A DNA stretch of 32,492 nt from an uncultured Clostridia bacterium (GCA_946186665.1 CAMHOE010000026.1:1-32492), one strand, 5' to 3'; counted from the stretch's first letter, positions 20,903-30,461 are shown. Numbers and translations are program-made. The notes: a model not told the origin generated them from the letters alone.

Positions 20903-22456
20903 ATGGATCCGATAATCGCAGTCATCCTGATTGTTGTCGCTGCCGCTGTTGCAGGCACAGGTGCTTTCTTCGGAGGTATCCAGTACAGGAAAAAGGTCGG
21001 CGAAACACAGATAGGCTCCGCTGAGACTGAAGCCAAGCGCATAGTTGAGGAAGCCAATCGTGAAGCCGAATCCACTAAAAAGGAAGCTGTTATCGCAGGC
21101 AAGGACGAAGCTCACAAGCTTATAACAGATGCCGAAAGAGAGATCTCAGACCGCCGCAAGGATATGCAGCGTCAGGAAAGACGTATCCAGCAGAAGGAAG
21201 AGTCTGTAGAGAAAAAGCTTGAAAATCTGGAGAAGAAGGAAGAAACTGTCAACCAGAAGATCAAAGCCGCTGAGCAGCGTCTTGAAGAAGCAGAAAAGAT
21301 CAAACAGAGCGAATTTGAAATGCTTGAAAAGATTTCCGGACTCACTCAGGAAGAAGCAAAGGCTTACATTTTGAACGATCTTGACGATCAGCTCGTACAC
21401 GAAAAGGCTGTCAAGATCATGGACTATGAGCAGAGAACAAAAGAACAGTCTGAAAAACGAGCAAGAGAAATAATCTCGCTTGCCATCCAGCGTGTTGCTG
21501 CTGATCATGTCAGCGAGTCCACCGTTTCAGTAGTTCCCCTTCCGGGTGACGAAATGAAGGGACGTATCATAGGCAGAGAGGGCCGCAACATCAGAGCCAT
21601 TGAAACTCTGACAGGCGTAGATCTTATCATTGACGATACGCCCGAAGCCATCACACTTTCGTGCTTTGAGCCTGTCAAACGAGAAATCGCACGTGTCACT
21701 CTTGAAAAGCTCATCGCAGACGGAAGAATTCATCCTGCACGCATCGAAGAGATGTACGAGAAAGCACGCCGTGAGGTAGAGTTCATGATCAAGTCCGAAG
21801 GTGAGCGTGCGATAATCGAAGCAGGTATCAACAGTATACATCCGGAGCTTGTAAAGCTTCTCGGCAGACTCCACTTCCGCACAAGCTACGGACAGAACGT
21901 TCTGGATCATTCTCTTGAAGTTGCCTATCTTGCCGGCATCATGGCATCCGAGCTTGGACTGGAGCCTACAATGGCACGCCGTGCAGGACTTCTACACGAC
22001 ATCGGCAAAGCCCTTGACCATGAGATTGAAGGTTCGCACATCGAGATTGGCGTTGACGTAGCGCGCAAGTATAAGGAGAGCGAGATAGTAGTTCACGCAA
22101 TTCATGCACATCACGGAGACGTTGAAGCCAAGACAATAATCGCGTGTCTTGTACAGGCTGCCGATGCAATATCCGCAGCGCGTCCGGGAGCAAGGCGAGA
22201 GAATCTTGAAAACTACATAAAGCGTTTAGAGAAGCTTGAAGAAGTGGCGTCATCATTTGAAGGTGTTGAGCGCAGCTTTGCGATACAAGCCGGACGAGAG
22301 ATACGCATTATAGTAAAGCCAGATGCCATCAAGGATGAGCAGATGGTACTTCTTGCCCGTGACATCTGCCGCAAGATAGAAAACGAAGTAGAGTATCCAG
22401 GTCAGATAAAAGTCAACATCATCCGCGAAAGCCGCGCCATCGAATACGCTCGCTAG
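20903..22456 (+). CDS. rny: Ribonuclease Y
   Basis: Membrane-anchored endoribonuclease that starts bulk mRNA decay in Firmicutes. 517 residues, the usual length. N-terminal transmembrane helix at about 4-25 ([20 protein letters not shown]), a long charged coiled coil to about residue 200 (Lys/Glu/Gln-rich), KH domain about 210-275 ([15 protein letters not shown]), then the HD domain with VLDHSLEVA and the catalytic HD pair near 364-365 ([10 protein letters not shown]). AGGAGG precedes the ATG by about 12 nt. It is monocistronic: its own promoter, a long structured leader and a strong terminator right after it. A partial 27-bp repeat begins at its stop codon. It could act on the candidate small RNAs nearby, but that is speculation. 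Confidence 0.97.
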   Translation: MDPIIAVILIVVAAAVAGTGAFFGGIQYRKKVGETQIGSAETEAKRIVEEANREAESTKKEAVIAGKDEAHKLITDAEREISDRRKDMQRQERRIQQKEESVEKKLENLEKKEETVNQKIKAAEQRLEEAEKIKQSEFEMLEKISGLTQEEAKAYILNDLDDQLVHEKAVKIMDYEQRTKEQSEKRAREIISLAIQRVAADHVSESTVSVVPLPGDEMKGRIIGREGRNIRAIETLTGVDLIIDDTPEAITLSCFEPVKREIARVTLEKLIADGRIHPARIEEMYEKARREVEFMIKSEGERAIIEAGINSIHPELVKLLGRLHFRTSYGQNVLDHSLEVAYLAGIMASELGLEPTMARRAGLLHDIGKALDHEIEGSHIEIGVDVARKYKESEIVVHAIHAHHGDVEAKTIIACLVQAADAISAARPGARRENLENYIKRLEKLEEVASSFEGVERSFAIQAGREIRIIVKPDAIKDEQMVLLARDICRKIENEVEYPGQIKVNIIRESRAIEYAR

Positions 22457-22493
22457 TGCAGAGCCTGCGCATGCGGCTGTTTCATAAAATATT

Positions 22494-22534
22494 CAGGCAC
22501 ATTATCCTTTCAAAGATAATGCGCCTGTTTTTTT
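22494..22534 (+). terminator. Intrinsic terminator of rny
   Basis: Stem CAGGCACATTATC (22494-22506) / GATAATGCGCCTG (22515-22527), one mismatch, followed by seven T residues. Confidence 0.93.
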
Positions 22535-22588
22535 GTGCCTAAATTATTTCTCCCTAAAAGTTTTCTGGGAGCTTTTGTCCACAAAACA

Positions 22589-22645
22589 AAAAATTCTGCG
22601 GTTTTAGGAAAGGGTTATTCCCCATGTGACTGTCCGGATGCAAAG
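22589..22645 (+). repeat. Family F repeat, truncated copy after prfC
   Basis: ATTCTGCGGTTTTAGGAAAGGG then TTATTCCCCATGTGACTGTCCGG match the two edges of the copy at 6817-6921 with the hairpin centre missing. Again it lies directly after the stop codon of a minus-strand gene, in the same orientation as the other copies. Confidence 0.6.
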
Positions 22646-24235
22646 TTAGTTTTTGCTGAAGTCGGTGAGGAGCAGGTCTTTGTTGTGTTCAAGCGCCCAA
22701 GTGATATTCCACTCGCTTGTGAAGAGAAGCAGGTGCTTGCCCTTTAAATCCTGTATGCGCTTTGTGTCAGATGTAAGATTAAGCTTCTTCGGGTCAATGC
22801 CCTCGTTGTCTATCCAGCGTATCAGCTCATAAGACATATGCTCTAATATGATATCTACGTTGTATTCGTTTTTAAGTCTGTATTCGAGCACCTCAAACTG
22901 AAGCACACCTACAACGCCTACGATTACTTCTTCCATTCCGCCTCCAAGATTCTGGAAGATCTGTATTGCGCCCTCTTGTGCTATCTGCGTAATTCCTTTT
23001 ACAAACTGCTTGCGCTTCATGGTATCCTTCAAACGCACCTGTGCAAAATGCTCCGGTGCAAAGGTGGGTATTCCCTCAAAACGCACTTTCTTTGACGGAG
23101 AACATACAGTGTCTCCTATGGAGAAAATACCGGGGTCAAATACTCCGATAATATCTCCTGCATATGCTTCTTCTATTACCTCTCTGTCCTGCGCCATGAG
23201 CTGCTGCGGCTGGGACAGACGCATTTTCTTGTCACCCTGAACATGATATACTTCCATAGACTTCTCATATCTGCCGGAGCATATACGCATAAACGCTATC
23301 CTGTCACGGTGAGCCTTGTTCATGTTTGCCTGTATCTTGAACACAAAGGCAGAGAATTTATCATCAAATGGGTCCACTTCTCCGTCCACTGTATTTCTCG
23401 GCAGAGGGGGCGTTGTCATCTTAAGAAAGTCTGCAAGGAACGGCTCCACACCAAAGTTTGTCAATGCCGACCCAAAGAACACCGGTGTAAGCTTACCATG
23501 ACGCACCTGTTCAAGGTCAAGCTCATCTCCTGCGCCTTCGAGCAGCTCCACGTCATCTCTGAGAGTTTGCGCTAACGTATCGCCAAGCCTGTCGTCCAGC
23601 TCAGGGTCGTCCAGAGTCAGCTTGTCGGTATCCACCTCACGCTGTCCGTTGTTAGCTGTAAACGCAAGTATCTCCTTGCTTGCAAATTCATACACGCCCT
23701 TAAAATCCCTGCCGCATCCGATAGGCCAGTTCATAGGACAGGTATGTATACCAAGCACCTCTTCTATGTCCTCAAGCAGTTCATACGGACTTTTAGCTTC
23801 TCTGTCCATTTTGTTGATAAAGGTAAATATCGGTATATCACGAAGCAGACAAACCTTGAAGAGCTTTCTTGTCTGAGCCTCAACGCCCTTTGACGCATCA
23901 ATCACCATCACGGCAGAGTCCGCAGCCATAAGCGTTCTGTAGGTATCCTCCGAAAAATCCTGATGTCCGGGTGTGTCTATGATATTTACGCAGTAGCCGT
24001 CATAATTGAACTGCATAACAGACGAGGTAACAGAGATACCTCTCTGTTTTTCTATTTCCATCCAGTCCGATACAGCGTGTTTATCCGTCTTTTTACCCTT
24101 TACCGAACCTGCAAGCTGAATTGTTCCGGTATAGAGAAGCAGCTTTTCGGTAAGCGTTGTTTTACCCGCATCGGGGTGCGAGATTATTGCAAAGGTTCTT
24201 CTTTTTTCTATCAGTTCTTTGTTATCCGTAGGCAA
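22646..24235 (-). CDS. prfC: Peptide chain release factor 3
   Basis: Translational GTPase that removes RF1/RF2 from the ribosome after peptide release. 529 residues from a TTG at 24235 (LPTDNKELIEKRR), matching the usual RF3 length. GGAGGAAGG lies just upstream; the frame extends to 24307 but those codons do not look conserved. G motifs: SHPDAGKTT (G1), GISVTSSV (G2), DTPGHQDF (G3), NKMDR (G4). Domain II follows and the C-terminal RF3 domain includes GAIQIFQNLGGGMEEVIVGVVGVLQFEVLEYRL. It lies 74 bp after the DegT-family gene on the same strand, and is probably the last gene of a long minus-strand transcript. A truncated family F repeat follows the stop. Confidence 0.95.
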   Translation of the reverse strand: MPTDNKELIEKRRTFAIISHPDAGKTTLTEKLLLYTGTIQLAGSVKGKKTDKHAVSDWMEIEKQRGISVTSSVMQFNYDGYCVNIIDTPGHQDFSEDTYRTLMAADSAVMVIDASKGVEAQTRKLFKVCLLRDIPIFTFINKMDREAKSPYELLEDIEEVLGIHTCPMNWPIGCGRDFKGVYEFASKEILAFTANNGQREVDTDKLTLDDPELDDRLGDTLAQTLRDDVELLEGAGDELDLEQVRHGKLTPVFFGSALTNFGVEPFLADFLKMTTPPLPRNTVDGEVDPFDDKFSAFVFKIQANMNKAHRDRIAFMRICSGRYEKSMEVYHVQGDKKMRLSQPQQLMAQDREVIEEAYAGDIIGVFDPGIFSIGDTVCSPSKKVRFEGIPTFAPEHFAQVRLKDTMKRKQFVKGITQIAQEGAIQIFQNLGGGMEEVIVGVVGVLQFEVLEYRLKNEYNVDIILEHMSYELIRWIDNEGIDPKKLNLTSDTKRIQDLKGKHLLLFTSEWNITWALEHNKDLLLTDFSKN

Positions 24236-24309
24236 GTTCCTTCCTCCATTGACCCATAGTATTTCCCACAGCCGGACTTTGAAAACCATCTGCGGCTGTG
24301 TCCTCAAAA

Positions 24310-25512
24310 TTATTTTATCGCTTTTTTAAAGCAATCCATAACATACTGAGCTTCCTCATCCGTAAGCTTGGAATAAAGCGGAAGAGTTATCTCATTTTTA
24401 TACATATCAAACGCATTAGGATAATCGTCTATATCAAATCCCATCCGCTTGTAAGCCGTCATCATAGGCAGCGGCTTATAGTGAACATTAGCTGCCACAC
24501 CAAAGCCTGCAAGTTTTTTTATTACCTCATTGCGGTACTCCTCATCCTGCCACATAAGCTTCACAAGATAGAGATGGCCGCTTGAGAAAAACTTATCCTT
24601 CTCCGAAAAATGCTGAAGCACAGACACACTCTGGTCTGACAGCTCACGGTTATAAAACTCTATAAGCTTTTTTCTGCGCTTAAGCATTGCAGAAAATCTT
24701 CTCAGCTGTGCAATACCTATGGAAGCCATAATATCGGTCATATTGCACTTGAAGTACGGACCTATGATATCGTACTCCCACGCTCCCAGCTGAGTTTTTG
24801 AAAGCGCATCCTTAGACTGTCCGTGCAGCGACAGAAGCATAAACTGCCTGTAAAGGTCATCACTGTCAAGGCCGTCATGTTTTTTCCATGTTACAGCGCC
24901 GCCCTCACCGGTCGTCAGGTTCTTTACCGCATGGAACGAAAAAGCTGTGAAGTCTGCCAGTGCGCCTGTTTTCTGATAATTCCGCCTTGCCCCGAAGGAA
25001 TGTGCCGCATCAGCCAGCACAACAACTCTGCCGAACACCTCCTGAAGAGGGCTGTTCGGAACAAACAATGCACGTTTACCCATAACGGCATCATATATCC
25101 TGTCATAGTCACAGGGAACGCCGCCCAGATCTACAGGTATCACCGCTTTAGTATGGGTATTGATAAGGTACGGCAGTCTGTCATAATCCATCTGTACGGA
25201 ATTAGGCGCACAGTCTATCATAACAGGCTTTGCCCCCACATGGCATACAGCACTGGCAGTTGCCGTATATGTATAAGCAGGGACTATCACCTCATCACCC
25301 TTTGTCACTCCCAGAATCCTGAGTGTCATCTCCAGCGCAGCGGTACAGGAATCAAGGCATACCGTTTTTTCGCTCATACAGTAAGAAGTGATCTGATTTT
25401 CAAATTTTTTTGTTTTCGGACCTGTTGTTATCCATCCGCTCCGAAGTGTATCCGTCACCTCAGCTATTTCCTCATCGCCGACATCAGGCGGCGAAAACGG
25501 TATCTTCATCAT
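24310..25512 (-). CDS. DegT/DnrJ/EryC1/StrS-family PLP-dependent aminotransferase
   Basis: About 400 residues from the ATG at 25512 (MMKIPFSPPDVGDEE), GGGAGGAAC 8 nt upstream. Type I fold aminotransferase acting on nucleotide-linked keto-sugars. Motifs: RSGWITTGPKTKKFE, SCTAALEMTLRILGV, the PLP-phosphate region VIVPAYTYTATASAV, LADAAHSFGA with the PLP-pyridine Asp, and the Schiff-base Lys in FSFHAVKNLTTGEGGAV. This subfamily includes ArnB/PseC-like and WecE-like enzymes, but no other sugar-nucleotide or glycosyltransferase genes are in the window, so the product sugar is unknown. It lies between folD and prfC on the minus strand, an unusual genomic place for it. Confidence 0.92.
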   Translation of the reverse strand: MMKIPFSPPDVGDEEIAEVTDTLRSGWITTGPKTKKFENQITSYCMSEKTVCLDSCTAALEMTLRILGVTKGDEVIVPAYTYTATASAVCHVGAKPVMIDCAPNSVQMDYDRLPYLINTHTKAVIPVDLGGVPCDYDRIYDAVMGKRALFVPNSPLQEVFGRVVVLADAAHSFGARRNYQKTGALADFTAFSFHAVKNLTTGEGGAVTWKKHDGLDSDDLYRQFMLLSLHGQSKDALSKTQLGAWEYDIIGPYFKCNMTDIMASIGIAQLRRFSAMLKRRKKLIEFYNRELSDQSVSVLQHFSEKDKFFSSGHLYLVKLMWQDEEYRNEVIKKLAGFGVAANVHYKPLPMMTAYKRMGFDIDDYPNAFDMYKNEITLPLYSKLTDEEAQYVMDCFKKAIK

Positions 25513-25574
25513 TACTTGTTCCTCCCTCACAGGTCATCATTCACAAACGCATTCATCCGCATACGGACAAAAAA

Positions 25575-26432
25575 TCAATCATCCATACCGTTCTGAAGCT
25601 TTGCCGCTTTAAGTGTATTTTTCATAAGCATAGCTATAGTCATAGGACCCACGCCGCCCGGCACAGGTGTAATATAGGATGCCTTAGGCTCAACCTCAGC
25701 ATAGTCCACATCTCCGCAGAGCTTTCCGTTTTCATCACGGTTTATGCCCACATCCAGCACTACAGCGCCCTCCTTGACCATATCAGCCTTGACGAACTTT
25801 GCTCTGCCGACAGCCGCAACGAGGATATCCGCACTGCTGCATATTTCTTTAAGGTTCTTTGTTTTGCTGTGACACACTGTTACCGTACCGTTCTCATGCA
25901 GAAGGAGCATAGACATAGGCTTGCCTACGATATTGCTTCTGCCGATAACAACACAATTCTTACCGCTGACATCTATACCTGCAAAGTGTATCAGCTCCAT
26001 AACACCTGCCGGCGTACACGGCAGGAAATGATAATCGCCTATCATAATTTTACCCACATTGGAAGGATGGAAGGCATCCACATCCTTATAGGGTGAAATA
26101 GCGTTTATCACTGCCTTTTCGTCCAGATGCTTTGGAAGGGGCAGCTGACAAAGGATACCGTTTATTTCTTTTTTATTGTTAAGCTTATCTATCAGGTCAA
26201 GCAGTTCCTCCTGAGTAGTTTCTGCCGGCAGTGCATATTCCTCCGACACAAAACCCACTTCAGCGCACGCCTTTTTCTTATTGTTCACATAAACTCTTGA
26301 AGCTGGGTCATCGCCCACTATAATAACAGCCAATCCGGGAGTAACTCCCTTCTCTTTAAGTCTCTCACACTCTTCCTTAACGTCTGCTCTTACCTTAGCA
26401 GACACTTCCTTTCCGCTTATAACCTTTGCCAT
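25575..26432 (-). CDS. folD: Methylenetetrahydrofolate dehydrogenase / methenyltetrahydrofolate cyclohydrolase
   Basis: Bifunctional cytoplasmic enzyme interconverting 5,10-methylene- and 10-formyl-tetrahydrofolate, 285 residues, normal length. Visible: the catalytic Lys region YVNNKKKACAEVG, GILCQLPLPKHLD, the cofactor motif VVIGRSNIVGKPMSMLLL, and PVPGGVGPMTIAMLM near the C-terminus. AAGGAG lies about 11 nt before the ATG. It supplies methylene-folate used by the YitJ reductase at 2.9 kb. It follows lgt across a 217-bp gap that holds a GC-rich hairpin repeat, and precedes the aminotransferase by about 60 bp. Confidence 0.97.
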   Translation of the reverse strand: MAKVISGKEVSAKVRADVKEECERLKEKGVTPGLAVIIVGDDPASRVYVNNKKKACAEVGFVSEEYALPAETTQEELLDLIDKLNNKKEINGILCQLPLPKHLDEKAVINAISPYKDVDAFHPSNVGKIMIGDYHFLPCTPAGVMELIHFAGIDVSGKNCVVIGRSNIVGKPMSMLLLHENGTVTVCHSKTKNLKEICSSADILVAAVGRAKFVKADMVKEGAVVLDVGINRDENGKLCGDVDYAEVEPKASYITPVPGGVGPMTIAMLMKNTLKAAKLQNGMDD

Positions 26433-26460
26433 TTACAAAAACACTCCTTCTCCATTATGT

Positions 26461-26541
26461 TGGTGGCTTCGCCCCCAAGCCCCTGACCAGGGGCTCTGCC
26501 CCATGGACCTCGCAGCCTTTGAAAAGGCTGGCGAAACTTTT
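26461..26541 (-). repeat. GC-rich two-hairpin intergenic repeat
   Basis: GGCTTCGCCCCCAAGCCCC followed by hairpin AGCCCCT gacc AGGGGCT (26478-26495), then CAGCCTT/AAGGCTG (26513-26530) and GGCGAAACTTTTA. I recall near-identical units scattered between genes in gut Clostridia; only one copy is present here. Confidence 0.6.
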
Positions 26542-26649
26542 AATATTATTAAGTTAATGACATTGGCGCAGCCCCTGCACCCGTCTTTTACTTTCAATAC
26601 AGTTTCTTCGCATTAAATATCACAAAAGAATTTCAAACTGCTTTTCAGC

Positions 26650-27657
26650 TTAGTTACCGCTTGCTTCTTTTGTATCGGAGCCTTTATTGTCCTCTGCTTT
26701 TTTGTCGTCTGAGTTTTTCTCCGATGATTTATCAGCCGCTTCTTTACCGTCTGAGTTTTTCTCCGATGCTTCAGCTTCTGCGGCTTTATCCTCTGAAACT
26801 TCAGCTTCGGCTTCGCCGCTGTCAATATCAGAGCTGTTCGCCGCGCCGCTGCTCAAAGTCTCAACAGCCTTATAGGTACGCTTTCTGAACACTATCAGAA
26901 GCACCACACCTGCAACAACGGTTGCTGCCGCCAGTATCTGCGACACACGCAAGCCCAGAAAGGGTATATACAGACTGTCTGTACGAAGACCTTCAACTAT
27001 CATTCGTTCTGACCCGTACCATACAAGGTACATAAGAAATATCTGTCCGTCATATTTCCTGAATTTCCGGCTGAACAGATACAGCAGCACGAACCCTATC
27101 AGGCACCAGAGCGACTCATACAGGAAGCACGGATGCACACCGACACCGCCGGTATTCTCACTCACCATCCTCCACGGAAGGTCTGTTTCTGTACCGAATG
27201 CTTCCTGATTGAAAAAGTTGCCCCAGCGTCCAAGTCCCTGTCCGATAAGGAAACCCATCATGGTAATATCCAATATAGCAGGTATCGGCAGTTTCTTTAT
27301 CCTTGCAACTGTACAGCCTCCTGCCAGTGCGCCTATTACACCTCCGTATATGGCAAGTCCTCCATTATGGATAGCGAACAGTTCACCAAGATTTTGAGAA
27401 TAATAATCCCACCTGAAAGCCACATAATATAGTCTTGCTCCCAGTATACCGCATATCAGCCCCACCAGTACACAGTCGATAAAGCCGTTCTGATCTATTC
27501 CAAAGCGTCTGAGGTTCCTGAGTGCAAATATCAGAGCAAGCATGAAGCCCACCCCGATGATAACACCGTACCAGTAGATCTGAAAATTCCCGACAGATAA
27601 CGCAACAGGGTTAATGTCCAGATCTATCCCCAAGCCGGGAAATTGCACATTATACAT
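26650..27657 (-). CDS. lgt: Prolipoprotein diacylglyceryl transferase
   Basis: Integral membrane enzyme transferring diacylglycerol from phosphatidylglycerol to the lipobox Cys of prolipoproteins. 335 residues with about seven transmembrane segments in the first 255. Signatures: IYWYGVIIGVGF, HNGGLAIYGGVIG, GRWGNFFNQEAFG (Lgt signature with essential Arg/Asn), HPCFLYES and YGSERMIVEGLRTDSL. The C-terminus carries an unusual ~75-residue Glu/Lys/Asp/Ser-rich cytoplasmic tail with imperfect repeats (KNSDGKEAADKSSEKNSDDKK). The start is two bases after the stop of the M16 gene, with GGAGGAATAAGG inside that gene's end, indicating coupling. Confidence 0.96.
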   Translation of the reverse strand: MYNVQFPGLGIDLDINPVALSVGNFQIYWYGVIIGVGFMLALIFALRNLRRFGIDQNGFIDCVLVGLICGILGARLYYVAFRWDYYSQNLGELFAIHNGGLAIYGGVIGALAGGCTVARIKKLPIPAILDITMMGFLIGQGLGRWGNFFNQEAFGTETDLPWRMVSENTGGVGVHPCFLYESLWCLIGFVLLYLFSRKFRKYDGQIFLMYLVWYGSERMIVEGLRTDSLYIPFLGLRVSQILAAATVVAGVVLLIVFRKRTYKAVETLSSGAANSSDIDSGEAEAEVSEDKAAEAEASEKNSDGKEAADKSSEKNSDDKKAEDNKGSDTKEASGN

Positions 27658-27659
27658 CC

Positions 27660-28946
27660 TTATTCCTCCGCCGCGCCGTCGATTCCCTTTATAACTGACA
27701 GAGCGCAGTTATCCGGGTCAAGCTGGGATTTCAGTCTTTCATTGACATCCTCAAGGGTCAGCTCCGATATGATATCAGCAGACTCAAAAGCTCCCCTGCC
27801 CGTAAACTCCGCGCTTATCATTTCAGAAGCTATTGCATATGTGCTGTCAAAGCCATACGCTATCTTGCCGTAAGCCGCCATTTTAGCGTTTTCAAAATCC
27901 TCTTTGCTTATGCCGGTTTTATGAAGCTCTCTTACTGCATCCTTAATTATTTCGGCTGTCCTTTCGGGGTCTTTTGTCTCGCCGTCAAAAAGTACAGCCC
28001 TGTAGCCTCTGCCCTCAAAATATTCTGTGCCGAAGCTTGAATTTATCAGTCCCTCATCCATCAGCTTCCTGTACAGAGCAGAACCTGCGCCTGCAAAAGC
28101 TTCAAGAATGATATTGGTACAAAGAGCTTCTTTTGTGCTTATGAACTCCTCAGGTGCATCCTCCTTGAAGCCCAGTGTAAACATAGGTACTGCAACAGGC
28201 AGCTTCTGTTCAACATATTTTTCCCGAACTTCATAGGGTTCCTTCGGGATAATGCTTTCCGTCTGTACCGGCTCATTCTTTTTGAGCTTTTTGTCCGCAA
28301 TTTTCAGTACCGTATCCGGATCAACATCACCAGCCACACACAACACCATGTTGTTAAGATTGTAATAGCTGTTGTAGCACTCATAAAGTATCTCAGGGGT
28401 TATCTCTGCTATGGACTCAACACTTCCTGCTATATCCTTGTTTACCGGGTGTTCGCTGTACATAGCCTGTAAGAGATTCATCATAGACCGCCAGTCAGGA
28501 TTGTCCTGATACATTTTTATCTCCTGACCGATTATTCCCTGTTCCTTTGCAACTGTCTCAGGGGTGAAGTAAGGCGACTGTATCAGATCAAAGAGTATCT
28601 CCAATGACTCCTCAAACTTATCAGTACACAAAAACAGGTAGCAGGTCACATCAAAGCTCGTATACGCATTTGCAGAAGCGCCTGTTTTTGCGTAGAGCTT
28701 AAAAGCGTCTCCCTCTTCACTTTCAAAGAGCTTATGCTCCAGATAATGTGCCGTTCCGTCCGGCACCTTAACTTTCTTTCCGTTATGGATAAACTCAGAG
28801 TTAATGGAACCGAAATGCGTTCCTATCACTGCATAGGTCGACTTGAACCCTTCCTTCGGGCTTACCATTATCCTCAGCCCTGAGCTGTGCTTCATCGTAT
28901 AGTATTTTTCCCCGAAGCGTTCATTTTTAATTTCCGTAAAACTCAT
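27660..28946 (-). CDS. M16 family zinc peptidase, catalytic member
   Basis: Product of 428 residues with the inverse zinc motif HxxEH visible as TAHYLEHKLFE near residue 67, and a downstream Glu in GQEIKMYQDNPDWR as third ligand. Two M16-type domains are present; FEGRGYRAVLFDGETKD lies in the C-terminal half. There is no signal peptide, so it is cytoplasmic or surface-associated. It resembles Bacillus YmfH/AlbF-type peptidases, which pair with an inactive homologue. That homologue is the gene 35 bp upstream on the same strand. The stop is followed after two bases by lgt. Substrate unknown; relatives process peptides or PQQ- and sactipeptide-like precursors, but no such precursor is seen here. 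Confidence 0.92.
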   Translation of the reverse strand: MSFTEIKNERFGEKYYTMKHSSGLRIMVSPKEGFKSTYAVIGTHFGSINSEFIHNGKKVKVPDGTAHYLEHKLFESEEGDAFKLYAKTGASANAYTSFDVTCYLFLCTDKFEESLEILFDLIQSPYFTPETVAKEQGIIGQEIKMYQDNPDWRSMMNLLQAMYSEHPVNKDIAGSVESIAEITPEILYECYNSYYNLNNMVLCVAGDVDPDTVLKIADKKLKKNEPVQTESIIPKEPYEVREKYVEQKLPVAVPMFTLGFKEDAPEEFISTKEALCTNIILEAFAGAGSALYRKLMDEGLINSSFGTEYFEGRGYRAVLFDGETKDPERTAEIIKDAVRELHKTGISKEDFENAKMAAYGKIAYGFDSTYAIASEMISAEFTGRGAFESADIISELTLEDVNERLKSQLDPDNCALSVIKGIDGAAEE

Positions 28947-28981
28947 ATTATTCCCGCAACAGCGGTCTGCACCTCTTTTCC

Positions 28982-30244
28982 TTAATTTCCCACCAGTGAA
29001 AATACCGTATCCGGCTTTATCTGCTTTGCAAGAGCCACTATCTGTTCTTTAGAGATATCGTCCGTCATAGCAGCGGCCTGTATCGGCGAATATATTTCAT
29101 TGCGGATTATCATTCCCATATAGAAGCTTTGCAGTGAAGCAAGGCTGTCCATAGACGCAATAAAGGAATTCTTCACAGCAAGCTTTGCAGCGGTAAGCTC
29201 TTCATCTGTAATATTTCCGTTTTGCAGAAGCTCCAGCTGTTCACCTACAGCCTTTTCGGTTTTCTCGATGTTCTCAGTTTCAACGCCGCTGTCAATAAGA
29301 AGTATACCCTTATCGTTATCAGCCATACTTGCGCAGTAATAGCAAAGGCTTTGTTTTTCACGGACATTAGCAAACAGCTTAGAGGTAGGAGTTCCGCCCA
29401 GCATCGCAGACATAAGTGAATTTGCTATACGTCCTTTAAAATCTTCGGGAGCGGCGCATCTGTAACCCATAACAAGCTTTGACTGTACTATTTCATCCGT
29501 TTCCGCAATATGCTTTACTTCTCCCACATTGCTTACTACGGTCGTACGTCCTCCTGCCTTTCTCGGCTTTTTGGCGAAAAAGCTTTCAAAGCGGTCAAGC
29601 GCATTCTGAGGGTCAGCGCTGCCAAGCATGATAAGCTCCACACGGGAATTATCAATAAGCTCCTTCCATGCGGTATAGAGACTCTCCTGTGTCAGAGCCG
29701 CAACATCCTCACGGCTGCCGTTTCTGCCTATGGCGAAGGGTTCGTCACGGCACATATTTTCTATACAGCGATTAATAGCATAGGTACGTTTTTCGTTATA
29801 TTCAGCATCAATATTTTCTATCAGCTGACGTCTTTCCTGTTCCACATCTGTTTCATCAAAGCAGCCGTTAATAAGCTTCGGGTCAAAGAGAATAGAGCAA
29901 AGCAGTTCTGCAAGCTCAGATGATACAGCCTCCCCGTTCAGCGAATATCTGTCATCCAGTCCGGCAGCCGCAAAGCTTATCATCTGGAAGTCGCCTTTTC
30001 TGTAAACAGAAGGATACAACGCTGCACCATAAAGCTCATTAAGCTTTCTGTTAAGAGCTGTATGGTCAGGATAAGCCTTACACGCCCTTGTCAGAACGCA
30101 TGACAGCAGGGCATTTGCCGCAGCGGTCTTTCTTGTCAGGGGAGTAATAAGGGTCGCGCCTATCCGTCCCTTTTTAAATCTGGTATCGACAACACTGCTG
30201 AAGCCCACACCCTCACAAATCTGTTTTCTTATAAACTCCGACAC
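28982..30244 (-). CDS. M16 family peptidase homologue lacking the zinc motif
   Basis: Product of about 420 residues from a GTG at 30244 (VSEFIRKQICEGVGFSSV), preceded by AAGGAG 8 nt upstream; the frame is open 11 codons further without a ribosome site. The fold is M16 (FKKGRIGATLITPL, NALLSCVLTRACKAYPDHTALNRKLNELYGA, GYRCAAPEDFKGRIANSLMSAMLGG, REKQSLCYYCASM), but no HxxEH is present at the expected place. This matches YmfF/YfmF-type partners that contribute substrate-binding residues to an active M16 subunit. It is followed 35 bp later by the catalytic member, and probably forms a heterodimer with it. Confidence 0.92.
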   Translation of the reverse strand: MSEFIRKQICEGVGFSSVVDTRFKKGRIGATLITPLTRKTAAANALLSCVLTRACKAYPDHTALNRKLNELYGAALYPSVYRKGDFQMISFAAAGLDDRYSLNGEAVSSELAELLCSILFDPKLINGCFDETDVEQERRQLIENIDAEYNEKRTYAINRCIENMCRDEPFAIGRNGSREDVAALTQESLYTAWKELIDNSRVELIMLGSADPQNALDRFESFFAKKPRKAGGRTTVVSNVGEVKHIAETDEIVQSKLVMGYRCAAPEDFKGRIANSLMSAMLGGTPTSKLFANVREKQSLCYYCASMADNDKGILLIDSGVETENIEKTEKAVGEQLELLQNGNITDEELTAAKLAVKNSFIASMDSLASLQSFYMGMIIRNEIYSPIQAAAMTDDISKEQIVALAKQIKPDTVFSLVGN

Positions 30245-30297
30245 GATTTTCTCTCCTTCCGGCGGCAATAGCCACACAAATTAATATTCCATATTAT

Positions 30298-30461
30298 GGG
30301 AACCTCTAAAAACCTCCCTCACGGCGATTTTGCTATGTCTTTTTCCGTATACTTCGTTATCAAGCCTTTTAATACACAAAGTATTAATGCGGCTTTCCGC
30401 CTCGTCTACGAAAAAATCCATGTACACAAACTCGCTCGTGTTCCGGTTTTTAGAGAACCCC
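30298..30461 (+). mobile_element. MITE-like element, copy C (164 bp, internally shorter)
   Basis: Ends GGGAACCTCTAAAAACC and GGTTTTTAGAGAACCCC as in copy A; TTAT flanks both sides. It retains the TTAATAC/GTATTAA hairpin but lacks about 92 bp of the centre present in the 256-bp copies. It starts 54 bp upstream of the M16 gene start, so it may influence that promoter. Confidence 0.8.

Noticed and set aside
24823-25596. Plus-strand frame of 257 codons opposite the aminotransferase gene
   Set aside because: The minus strand carries clear PLP-enzyme motifs; this frame has no recognisable features.
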